Part shown: positions 46,214-55,541 of the stretch, piece by piece | Layout: each line of letters begins with the position of its first letter | Numbering within the stretch: position 1 is the stretch's first letter | From: Porodaedalea pini | Taxonomy: Eukaryota; Basidiomycota; Agaricomycetes; Hymenochaetales; Hymenochaetaceae | DNA: 64,000 bases | Assembly: GCA_002794775.1 (NCBI GenBank) | Contig: NBAY01000036.1 | Location: 248,001 to 312,000, forward strand | Direction of reading: 5' to 3' | Translations under genes and position numbers: made by a program | The notes under the pieces: model-generated | The model's database searches: none | What the model saw: the letters and a program-made list of their open reading frames with translations, nothing else | What the model was told of the DNA's origin: nothing

Positions 46214-46708
46214 TCAATCGTATACTGCATTTGAAACGGTTTCGTCAGCTGATATTGCTCGGATCAGATAAGTGGGAAGAGAGATACCATGTACAATTCC
46301 TGTAAAATTGTAGGTCAGTTTCAGTCATTAATTTCGGACAATAGAAGCTCCAGCAGTAGGAAGAAAGAGGGGAGTGATCATCTAAAGTCAACACGACGTA
46401 CCAAAGAAGAGTGTCCAGACCAGCACGAAGGAGAATACGTTATCTTGCCCTGGGTTCGCTAACTCCCTAACGCCACCGGGAATGTACTTTACTGGCCGGC
46501 TCTTGCAGTTGACGACATATAAGCAAGCGGCAGTAAGCAGTGTCGATGCCGCGAAGAACGCGAAGCCCTGCCAATTCTCCAGACCCAGGATGCCGGCGAC
46601 AGCCCCTGTAAAGCATGAGGAGAGGAACTTGACGGAGTTGAGAGCGCTATTGTGAATGACGTTTGGCGCGTAGATAAGGCGTGTCGACTCGTCTTTTGTC
46701 GATGCCAT
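46214..46708 (-). CDS. EMC6: ER membrane protein complex subunit 6 (EMC6)
   Basis: Exons 46708-46402, 46299-46288 and 46224-46214 join to 109 residues, the usual EMC6 length. Sequence from MASTKDESTRLIYAPNVIHN through the first membrane hairpin (LSSCFTGAVAGILGLENWQG, FAFFAASTLLTAACLYVVNC), a basic loop, and the last membrane segment SFVLVWTLFFGIVHVYD. The GIVHVY ending matches the family's (M/I)VHVY C-terminus. EMC6 is a core membrane subunit of the EMC insertase, which places tail-anchored and multipass proteins in the ER membrane. The frame stays open upstream of the chosen ATG (to 46858), but length comparison favours 46708. The second coding exon is only 12 nt. A LINE element begins within about 140 bases of the start. 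Confidence 0.88.
46288..46299 (-). other. 12-nt micro-exon of EMC6
   Basis: GAATTGTACATG, flanked by a 102-nt intron (46300-46401, gtacgt to ttacag) and a 63-nt intron (46225-46287, gtatct to atgcag). It supplies G-I-V-H of the conserved C-terminus. Confidence 0.75.
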
Positions 46709-46847
46709 GGCGGTCCTGTGCACGTCGTCGGTGTTCAAGAGCAAGTGACGGGAATGCACATTATCCTGCACTTCTTGATCTCTTACTTCCATCATCTTGA
46801 TCGTGGGAAATCTCGTAGTCAAAGCTATCTCTCTCCGTCTCCGCGCT

Positions 46848-48589
46848 ATGGACAACAAGATGTTGACCAGAGCAAAAGCCTCTCTGAATAAGACAAAGTC
46901 TTATCGTTCCCTTGTCAATCCCAAGGACCCCACCAAGTGTGAGGAGTGTAAACAGGATCTCCCCTATCACAGTCGCCAGTGTGTTAGCGGGACCGCCAAG
47001 TTATGTGTCACTTGTGGTCGCGACAAGACCTACAACCACAACGACAGCGTATGCGTCACCGTACAGTCGAATCGTGCCAATTGGTCTCCCGATGTCGAGG
47101 CGGACGAGCATGCCGCCAAACTTCGCAAACAAGGGGATCTCCCCCCGACCCCGGATATCAAATCACAGAACACGCTTAAACGCTCGAACTCAGAAGAGGA
47201 ACACCGGTCTATCCCACCCCCTGCCCGAATTGACGACGATGCCATGGACGACGATTTGTACATCCCGGACGAGCACACCAGTCAGGCCCACAAGTTGACA
47301 ACGTTATGGACGATATCGATGAAACTAATGATCCGGCCATCGCCGAAAAGGTCAACCTTTCTTTTGCGAGTCTTACCAAGGAAACCATCGAAACCATTAA
47401 CACGCTCATTTCGCAACCGACGTGGTCATCTGACACGCCCTGGTTCGATGATCCGGTTCGCGCCGGGTCCATCCTCGCTAACATCGGATCCAACTTGGTA
47501 TCCTGGATCAATAAGTCAAATAGTCTCGATGACGAAACTAGCCTTACCAACTCAGCCAATGAAAGTCTGGAGGCCTTCCATTCAACTTACCGCATCCATT
47601 CCCCTTCGTTTAAACATGTGTTCGAAAACATTTATGTTAACAGTCAGACTATCCGTGATCAAGAAATCACCGACACCATGCACGCTATGTCCCGATCTAT
47701 TCACCATCTTTCTGCGGTCGTATCCTCCATATCGGAGAAAACTAACATTATCGAAAAACAACTTTCAGATGGCTCCGCTCCCACTGCTCACCCGCCCATG
47801 GCTACTAACATTAACCCCAATAAACAACAGAAAATTCTTCCAGATCCCCTTGGGGCTCGCTTCGTCCATGACCCCAGATTCCCTCCACCAGCTCCAATCA
47901 TTAAACAGCGCGTCCCAGCCCCTAAGAACGGTAAAACCAAGTACGCTGCTGCCATCGCTAGAACCCGAGTCCCAGGCTCCGGCTATCGCATGACCACAGA
48001 GGGTATCATCATCGCGCCTGACGGTTACGCTCATTCCGAACACAACGCGCCTCGAGGTTCACAAACCAAAGTCCACTATCCCCCTATCACATCGGTTGGT
48101 ACCGATCCGGAGGGCTTCACAACAGTTTCTTACGCAAAAGCAGCACAAAAGAAACCTAAGACTACCCCTACCAAGGTAGTTCGTATAACTGAACAGAACC
48201 CCCAAGGGGAAGTCTCTACAGTTCCCATCAACCGGTCTAACGGATCGGTCAACACCCGTGTTCGCAACGTTCGACGAATTTTCTTTTCACTCCCGGGTGA
48301 CTTGGCGGTTCGCCCGTCCCCCTTATCCGTTAAAAATGCAGTCCGCGCGGGCCTCAAGGGCAACCCGCTTTTTAAACATCTTGTCATACTGAACGTCAAA
48401 TATACTTCCAACAGTAACCTTCTAATCGCGTTCACCAACATTCGTTCCGACTTCGATTCACAGCATAGTTTACTTGTTTCCCAGCTCAACCGCATAATCA
48501 ACATTTCCGGGGCTAAGGCGTTCACTCCGTCGCCTCAGTTCAAAATGGTCATCCCTGGGGTTCCGGTATACGACAAGGATACTAACCTC
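46848..48589 (+). pseudogene. LINE ORF1, 5' part (frameshifted, interrupted)
   Basis: ATG 46848 (MDNKMLTRAKASLNKTKSYR) opens a frame with two Cys-rich motifs near the start (CEECKQDLPYHSRQC, CVTCGRD), followed by acidic sequence up to about 47290. From there the sense frame changes: the continuing ORF1 sequence (VDNVMDDIDETNDPAIAEKV) is shifted by one base, implying a 1-base deletion or, less likely, a programmed shift. The second frame runs to DKDTNL at 48589, through a basic Pro-rich linker and an RRM-like fold (RRIFFSLPGDLAVRPSPLSV, LLIAFTNIRSDFDSQHSLLV). It is broken at 48590 by the Gypsy insertion. Confidence 0.75.
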
Positions 48590-49002
48590 TGTTAGGCGGG
48601 AGCCCGGGAGACGACTCGGACTGGGCAGGCCTCGGCTGACTGTAGTCTGGGACGTGCTATACTCGAGCGTAGACTCGGGACACGCTTACTCAGGCTAGGT
48701 CGTCGCAGAGGTAAGAGGATTAATACAAGTCTAAACTAATACAAGGGGGACGAGTCTCACCTAGGTCGTCGCGGAGGTAAGAGGAAAAGCAGAACAAGGA
48801 GTTCATGCGATTCCTGAGACCTTATATAGCGACGACCGTGAGACTATATTACCTAACATTACATAACGAGTGGGAATGGAACGAATGAAGGTAGTGTGGG
48901 AATGATTGTGTAAGATGGGTAAATATAATGAAAAGGACGAATATAATAAAGGAAATGGTAAAAGGGAAAATAAAGGAAAAGGTGAAAGTTCAGGTTCTAA
49001 CA
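48590..49002 (-). repeat. 3' LTR of first Gypsy element (413 bp)
   Basis: Bounded by TG...CA with inverted ends TGTTAG/CTAACA; same length and sequence as 58467-58879. Contains a 25-bp internal direct repeat (starting at 48695 and 48761). Confidence 0.93.
48822..48828 (-). promoter_or_regulatory. TATA-like box in Gypsy LTR
   Basis: TATATAA on the element's coding strand, about 180 bases from the inner LTR edge. The copy that would drive the element is the one in the 5' LTR at 58699-58705. Confidence 0.45.
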
Positions 49003-49014
49003 TTACCCCCCCTT
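49003..49014 (-). other. polypurine tract of first Gypsy element
   Basis: Coding-strand GAAGGGGGGGTAA directly upstream of the 3' LTR. The seven-G run places the pol stop codon TAA at 49003-49005, abutting the LTR. Confidence 0.7.
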
Positions 49015-52000
49015 CAAGGTTGGGCGTCCCGACCAACCATGATCGCGGTCGTCAGGCTCGGTGTCGACGAAGAGCGGACGGAGTCGTTGACGAGGGATGT
49101 CGAGTTTCCGAGGTGCACCGGGATGTTTGAGGTAGAACTCAGCGATCGCCTCCTTTGCGTTCTCGCCGAAGTCCGTCTCAGGCTGCCAAGTAGGTTCATT
49201 GTAGCCGACCCACTTGACAAGGTACTGTAGTTTCCCTCGGTGCAGACGTGAGTCTAAGACTTCCTCAAGTTCGTATTCCTCCTCGTTGTCGACGATGTCT
49301 GGCGGCGGCGGCGGCGGTTGCTTCTGGCTTTCAAAGGACGGTTCGACGGCGGGTTTCAACAGGGCTTCGTTGAGGACAGGGTGGACCTTTTTCCATCGCT
49401 TCGGGAGTTTGAGCTTGTACGCGCTCGCTCCTACCTTGTCGACGATGTCAAAGGGGCCGTACCATTTGTCTGCGAGTTTCTTCGTCGGCGAGTCCGTACT
49501 GATGTTTCGCCCGTCAAGGAAGACTTTGTCTCCAGCCTTATACTCCACCGAAGCTCCTGCTGTCCGGTCATGGTAGCGCTTCATGTCCTCTGCTGCCTTG
49601 ACTAGATTGTCCTTAGCAACGCGATGAGTCTCCTTGATGTGCTTGGCGAATTCTTCCGCCGACATGTTGGCAGAGGAAGTTCGTACGGTGTCGAAGCTCA
49701 TAGGGTGACGTCCGGTATTTGCGTAGAAGGGTGACATCCTTGTCGCTGAATGTTCGCGGTTGTTGTATGCGAACTCTGCGAGGGGGAGCCAGTCCTTCCA
49801 GTCCGATTGCCGATGATCGACGAAGAGCCGGAGGTACTGTTCGAGCTCTTGATTGACGCGTTCCGTCTGACCGTCCGTTTGTGGGTGGTATGCCGTTGAC
49901 GGGTTGCCTTCGATGTGTAGGAGTTTGTATAGCTCCTTCATCATTGACGCATCGAACTGTGTGCCTCGGTCGTGGATGATCTTCTTCGGTAGGCCATGGA
50001 GGCGGAAGACGTGGTCTCGGTATAACTGAGCCATGCCTTCCGCTGACAGTTTCGTCGTCGTCGGGATGGCATGCATCTGTTTCGAGAATCTGTCCACGAA
50101 GACGCAGATTGCATTGTGTCCCTTAGAGTCCGGGAGTTCTCCGATTAGGTCGACCGTGACGATCTCCCAGGGACCTTCAGGGATCGCGTTAGGATGAAGC
50201 GGTCTCGACCTCGACGTTCTTAAGGCTTTCGTCCGTTGGCAACGGTTGCATCCTTGGACGTATGTTCGGACATCGGAGAACATTGACGCCCACCAGAAGT
50301 CTCGACATACCAGTTCGACCGTCTTCGACGATCCAGGATGTCCTGCCAGGGTCGAGTCGTGGTACTCCCGCAATACCGCTTCCTTCATCATCGACGGCAC
50401 GTACACCTTGCCTTTCATCCGCCACAACCCGTCGACCTTCACCATATTCGTCGGCCTCTCCGACTCGTCTTGCGCTCTCTGCGCCTCACCCACTCGTTCC
50501 AACATTTCATCACGCGACGTCCTTACCACCCCACGGTTCAGCCATTTCTCCTTGATGAACACGACGCCGTCATTGTCATCCTTGCCCTGATCATAGCCCG
50601 CCTTGTGTGACAGCAAGTCGGCCTTGCCCACTGTCTTCCCTGACTTGTGTTCGAGGTGGAAGTCGAATTCCTCGAGTTCGGTTCGCCAGCGAGCTTGACG
50701 ATAGCTCAGCTTCTGCGCTGACCTGAAGTAGGTGAGGTTGGCGTGGTCGGACCAGATTTCAATTTTGTGGCGAGCGCCAAGGAGGTATTGCCGCCACTCC
50801 TTGAGCGCCGAAACGATCGCGAGCATCTCCTTGTCGTAGATCTCGTAGTTTCGTTCCGCCGGTTCAAGTGCCTCTGACCTGTAGGCGATCACCCTCCACT
50901 TCCCTTCCTGCTTCTGCAACAACACACCACCAAGCGCAAAGTTCGACGAGTCCGCTTCTACGCGGAAAGGGCCCTCGTCATTGGCGATGGCTAGGACTGG
51001 AGGTGAGCAGAGACGTCGTCTCAGCTCCTCGAACACTTCCTGCTGTTCGGTCTCCCATACCCAGTCCTTCTTGCCCGTTAACGACGTCAACGGTCGGACC
51101 ACCTTGCTGTAGTCCTTAATAAACCGTCTCAGCCAGTTTCCCATGCCAAGGAACTGTTGCAGCTCCTTGAGGTTCCGTGGGACTGGCCAGTTCGCAATCG
51201 CCTCCGTCTTTGCCGGGTCAGCCCTGATCTCTCCATTGCCGATGATGTGGCCAAGGTATTTGACGACCTTGGCGTCAAACTCGCACTTCTCCGGCTTCAG
51301 GTACAGGCCATTCTCTCGGAGGATCTGGAGTACGCGCCTCGACGTGTCGATATGCTCCTCAATGGTTTCCGAGAGGATCAGGATGTCGTCGAGGTATACG
51401 ATGATCAAGTTCGCGTAGATTAGGTCCTTAAAGATGTGGTTGACAAAGGCCTGGAACGTGGCCGGCGCGTTGCAAAGACCAAAAAACATGACCGTCGGTT
51501 CGAAGAGGCCCATGTTCATGCGAAACGCTGCTTTCCATTCGTCACCCTCGCGGATCCGGATATTGTAGTACCCCCAGCGAAGGTCGAGCTTAGTGATGTA
51601 TTTTGCTTTCTTGACCTTGTCGACGAGTTTGTCAATGAGAGGGAGGGGATACTTGTTCTTGATCGTACCGTCATTGAGCTTACGGTAATCCTGGATGGGG
51701 CGTAGCGATTTGTCGGCCTTCTTAATGAAGAAGAAGGGCGATATCGACCGTCGAATGCGACCCGACTTCAGGTTTTCATCAAGGAAGTCCTTGAGTGACT
51801 GCTGCTCAGTCGGTGTGAGCGGGTAGATCTTACAGTCGCTCGGTTTGAAGTCGGGCTTCAAGTCGATGACATGGTCCCAGGGTCAGTGTTCCGGCAGTTT
51901 CTCAAAACCTTTTTCGCTGAAAACGTCGGCGTAGTCGTTGAGGTATGCGGGCCAGGACGTCTTGTCCATTCGCATCTCACTCACCCTCCTCATCTGCTCC

Positions 52001-52353
52001 ACGACCTTCTTCACCTCGCCTAGGTCCTCCACCGGCTCCCTCTCGATCGCACATTCTTCTGGACAGCGGGTGAATTCGATTGAGCCCGTTTTCCAGTCGA
52101 CCTCCGGATTGTGACGTCGAAGCCAGTCGTACCCCAGGAAGATGTTCGATGACGCTAGGGACGTTACTGCGAGGACGATCTTCTCCCGATGACGGCCGAT
52201 CATGAGTTCGACGTCAACGTACTCCTCGATCAATCCGGCCTCATTGTGCGTGCCATCGGCGTTCAGCACCGCGAGGGGTCGAATGTAGCGTTTCGTTTCC
52301 AACCCGTACCTCTCGACGAACCTGACGTCGATGCAGGATCCCGTGCATCCCGA
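49003..52353 (-). pseudogene. Gypsy pol, main part (protease end, RT, RNase H, integrase, chromodomain)
   Basis: The minus-strand frame continues from the interrupted protease (GCTGSCIDVRFVERYGLETK) with a flap-like region and FLGYDWLRRHNPEVDWKTGS. An in-frame TGA at 51883-51885 separates it from the RT (LKPDFKPSDCKIYPLTPTEQ; catalytic IVYLDDILI; LGHIIGNGEI). RNase H: FRVEADSSNFALGGVLLQKQ. Integrase: His-His-Cys-Cys finger (AGHPGSSKTVEL, CNRCQRTK) and a D,D,E core in VDLIGELPDSKGHNAICVFV, HDRGTQFDASMM and AYHPQTDGQTERVNQELEQY. Chromodomain: YELEEVLDSRLHRGKLQYLV, KWVGYNEPTWQPETDF. The frame ends at the polypurine tract. Apart from the TGA and the nested insertion it is intact. Confidence 0.88.
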
Positions 52354-53341
52354 TGTGGAGATCCCGATGCCGCTGGCCTCGGAATCGGCTCTATTAGGTT
52401 CGACTCGACTCAGGACAGTCTTACAAGTATCCCCGACGCATTTCAGGACAGTTTCAGTGTTTGGCAGTATTAACTCGACGCATACAGCTTGGTTCTGCAC
52501 CGGTGAGCCACCGAAGTCCGTTTTGGATCACATCTGGTATTGTTCCGAGCCTCCCAAAGCTTAATTGCTCATGTTCTCGAGTTCCGGCTCCGAGTTCCGG
52601 CTGTTTGGTATTGTTTGGCTAGAGCCTCCGGTCTGTCTTTGTGTCCTTTGTACGCCGCTCAGAGGCTCAACCCTCTGTCGGTTATTTAAACACTCATGTA
52701 AATGTCTCAAAAATAAAAGTTTAGTTCCCCCGAGTCATTCCCAGTCTTTAGTTCTCGTCTCCGTCGCCGTTCAGTGTCGTTCCGTCTGTTCCGTCTCGAG
52801 TCCCGTTTTTGGCCAAATCTTGCTTTCGCTATATCGCCCTCAGTTCTTATCCGTTTCCCGAGCTCTCTTCAGATTCTTAATCTCGTCGAAAATCGCTTTC
52901 GAACATTGTCTTTTCTTGCACGATTCCGAGCCCGCGTCGTAGAGCTACGAAAATAGCTTTTGGTTCCGGGAGTTCCGTGCGTTCCGCCAGCCGCAACCAG
53001 TGCAACTGCTATATCTCCGTCAATTCTGCATCGCGTCTCGAGGTCTTTTCAGATTCAGAATCGTCTCGACGAATAGTATCGATTCCTGTCTTCACTGGCG
53101 AGTTTCCGAGCCCGGGTTGTCAAGATCGTAGTTGCTCTTTGTTCTCCGACCGCATTTAGGCACGTTTTGCCGGTCGTCCTTTGTACTCGCGTCCTCGAGT
53201 CGACACCTAGCCCCGAGTATTCTATTACACTTCCCCGCACTTCCTGACACTATCCCCTCCATCAGACACGTTAGAGTGAACCCCCAGTGGCCGAACTCAA
53301 CCAGGTCCGAGTCTGCCAGTAGACCGTACCATCACCTTTCA
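52354..53341 (+). repeat. 5' LTR of gag-only element (988 bp)
   Basis: Starts TGTGGAGATCCC, ends ATCACCTTTCA. Carries a TATA-like TATTTAAA at 52683-52690 and AATAAA at 52712-52717, and many GTTCCG(T) hexamers. Confidence 0.92.
52683..52690 (+). promoter_or_regulatory. TATA-like box in LTR of gag-only element
   Basis: TATTTAAA in the 5' LTR; a polyadenylation-like AATAAA lies 22 bases downstream, the compact arrangement expected of an LTR with a short R region. Confidence 0.45.
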
Positions 53342-53429
53342 AATTGGAGCCCACCGCGAGGGGGTTTCTGTCTTTGTGTTGGGAGTGTTCCCCTTTGTTT
53401 TCTTTCAGCTTCGGTCCATCAGATTCAGT

Positions 53430-55541
53430 ATGCCTCGATCTTGTCTTCGTGGCACTCGTGGTGCCAGCCCGATGCCGCTTTCAGGTGCAGACAATGCACC
53501 TTTCTTCGATGGCTCGAACCCTCGTCTCATAGGTCGGTTCTTGGAGGATGTTGGGCTTCTCTGTGATGAGGCTCAGCTCTCAGAGGCTGACAGAGTTTAT
53601 TGGACCATTTACTACACTTCCTTGGATATTGCCGATCAGTGGAGTTTGTTCCCGGAGGCCATGGCAAGTTCGCCGACATGGTCTAGCTTCGAGACGGCAG
53701 TTCTATTCTTATATCCCGAGTACCCTGACAACACTCATCGCTATCTACGTGCAGATCTTCAGGAGTTGGTCCAGAGGTCATCCGCCAGTCCCATGAACAC
53801 TGTGGAGCAGCTGTATGAGTATTTCCGGTCATTCCTTCGCATTTTTCGGTACCTCGAAGCCCACGATCGTATAACGGATATGGAGGCAAAGAGGCTCTTT
53901 GTCCAGGGCATCCCAGCATCGCTTCGAGCTCACGTTTTCGATCGGTTTGAGATTTTATTCAGTGACAGACTCGCCGATGACGTTTTCAGTATTGAGGAGG
54001 TTATGGAGGCTGCCGATTTTATTTTAAACCGAGTTTCTGCGCGCCGTTTACACTCGGTCGAGGAGCTGGGTCCAGCACGTTCCGAACGGTACCCTCACCA
54101 CGCGTCTCAGATCTCTGGTTCTGGTTTTACAGATTTTACAAGTACACCGACATCTCAGTTATCTACTTCAAGTGTCCCCCTGCGTTCCCCAGTGATTCCC
54201 TTTGTTTCTCCGGCTGCCCAAGTGTCAGAATCGAAGATACGATCCGTTGCGTCCGTTCCGTGCGTTCCGTGCGTCGATCCGTCACGTGTTCCGGTCGTTC
54301 CGTCCGTTCCGTCCGTTCCGACAGCAAACTCGACGCCGACGCATACAACTTGTTCCGGACGCGTTTTTGGTTGTTTCTTTTGCAGTTCCCTCGAGCATTT
54401 CATCAAGGATTGTCCAGTGGTATTGGAGTACTCTCGGACCCGTCGTTGCATGCGAAATTCGGCAGGGCAGGTTGTTCTTCCGAGTGGATTATTTGTTCCA
54501 TCGAGTTTTGGTGGCCATGACTTACAAGAGAGGTTTGATGCATTCTATGATGGATATCCGGAGCTTCGGATGGCTCCGTCGAGTTCCTCGAGTGCCCCTG
54601 ACATCCCTCCGAAGGTTACGGACACTCGGAGTGCCGATCATTTCTCACATTCAGCTTCTGTCAGGCACATCACTTCCCGTGCTTCTATCTCAAGTGTACA
54701 GCCTGTTACCCCGCGTTCTTCGACTTCTCCGCGCTTCTCGAAGCCTTCGGCTACATTCAATTCGATTCCTCGGTCCTCGAGCTCGCCGATCGACTCTTCG
54801 AAGGGTAGTTTCGGCCACGAAATGAATTTTCAGTGCAGAAATGCACCGGGAAGGCATTTTAAGGCAGATTCTTCGACACCCAGCCTATTTAATTCAAGTT
54901 CTTGTGTCTGCCCGGTGTATGCGTCGGATTTCGACAGTTCAGAGGTTCCTCTATCGTGTTCCGACGTTTCGGACCCGGCCTTAGTGCCGGATTCGAATTC
55001 TATGCATTTTAGCAGCCCCGACATTGCAGATTCAACTTTGCAGGCTTTCTCTCCGAGTTTTTCAGATATTTATAGCATTTCGAAGCCGTTCCGCGAGTTC
55101 CGTGCGTTCCGTCCGACGCAACGAACGGAACGACGTTCCCACGCTCAAATCAACTCCGCAACCATCGGTTTTGGTTCAGAATTGGCGTCTCAGCATACAG
55201 TTTCGACTCCAGTCACTTTTCAGAGTGGTTTCTCGTCGAGCAGCTCAGCAAATTCGATCTCTCGTGTTTCCGTGCCCTCAGAAGCGTCGTTCGACTCATC
55301 AGATGATTCTGTCTCGGATTCAGACACCTCGGATGTTCCCCTCACACCGCTTTTGCCTTCGTCTTTGACACTCGAGGAGCGGAGTGACCGGGGACGGTCA
55401 CTATTAGAAGGTCCGTGGAGATGTGGAGATCCCGATGCCGCTGGCCTCGGAATCGGCTCTATTAGGTTCGACTCGACTCAGGACAGTCTTACAAGTATCC
55501 CCGACGCATTTCAGGACAGTTTCAGTGTTTGGCAGTATTAA
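53430..55541 (+). CDS. Gag-like protein of the gag-only element
   Basis: First ATG of the frame at 53430 (MPRSCLRGTRGASPMPLSGA); stop at 55539-55541; 703 residues. A helical capsid-like N-terminal domain (PRLIGRFLEDVGLLCDEAQL, VYWTIYYTSLDIADQWSLFP, TVEQLYEYFRSFLRIFRYLE) is followed by a Ser/Pro/Val-rich linker and a CCHC knuckle C-x2-C-x4-H-x4-C (CFFCSSLEHFIKDC, near 54370-54410). The last 270 residues are a Ser-rich low-complexity region. The frame crosses the 3' LTR boundary at 55422, and its last 39 codons (GDPDAAGLGIGSIRFDSTQD onward) are LTR sequence. No enzymatic domain. The frame is fully open, unlike its host element, consistent with recent activity in trans. Confidence 0.82.
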   Translation: MPRSCLRGTRGASPMPLSGADNAPFFDGSNPRLIGRFLEDVGLLCDEAQLSEADRVYWTIYYTSLDIADQWSLFPEAMASSPTWSSFETAVLFLYPEYPDNTHRYLRADLQELVQRSSASPMNTVEQLYEYFRSFLRIFRYLEAHDRITDMEAKRLFVQGIPASLRAHVFDRFEILFSDRLADDVFSIEEVMEAADFILNRVSARRLHSVEELGPARSERYPHHASQISGSGFTDFTSTPTSQLSTSSVPLRSPVIPFVSPAAQVSESKIRSVASVPCVPCVDPSRVPVVPSVPSVPTANSTPTHTTCSGRVFGCFFCSSLEHFIKDCPVVLEYSRTRRCMRNSAGQVVLPSGLFVPSSFGGHDLQERFDAFYDGYPELRMAPSSSSSAPDIPPKVTDTRSADHFSHSASVRHITSRASISSVQPVTPRSSTSPRFSKPSATFNSIPRSSSSPIDSSKGSFGHEMNFQCRNAPGRHFKADSSTPSLFNSSSCVCPVYASDFDSSEVPLSCSDVSDPALVPDSNSMHFSSPDIADSTLQAFSPSFSDIYSISKPFREFRAFRPTQRTERRSHAQINSATIGFGSELASQHTVSTPVTFQSGFSSSSSANSISRVSVPSEASFDSSDDSVSDSDTSDVPLTPLLPSSLTLEERSDRGRSLLEGPWRCGDPDAAGLGIGSIRFDSTQDSLTSIPDAFQDSFSVWQY

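Noticed and set aside
46797..47993. One long 398-residue frame over the LINE start
   Set aside because: Its first part is true ORF1, but after about 47290 the sense frame is the +2 one; the remainder (RSTFLLRVLPRKPSKPLTRS etc.) is shadow.
53055..53240. Small frames in the 988-bp LTRs (both strands, present twice)
   Set aside because: They are duplicated because the LTRs are; no coding signature apart from the first 120 bases used by gag in the 3' LTR.
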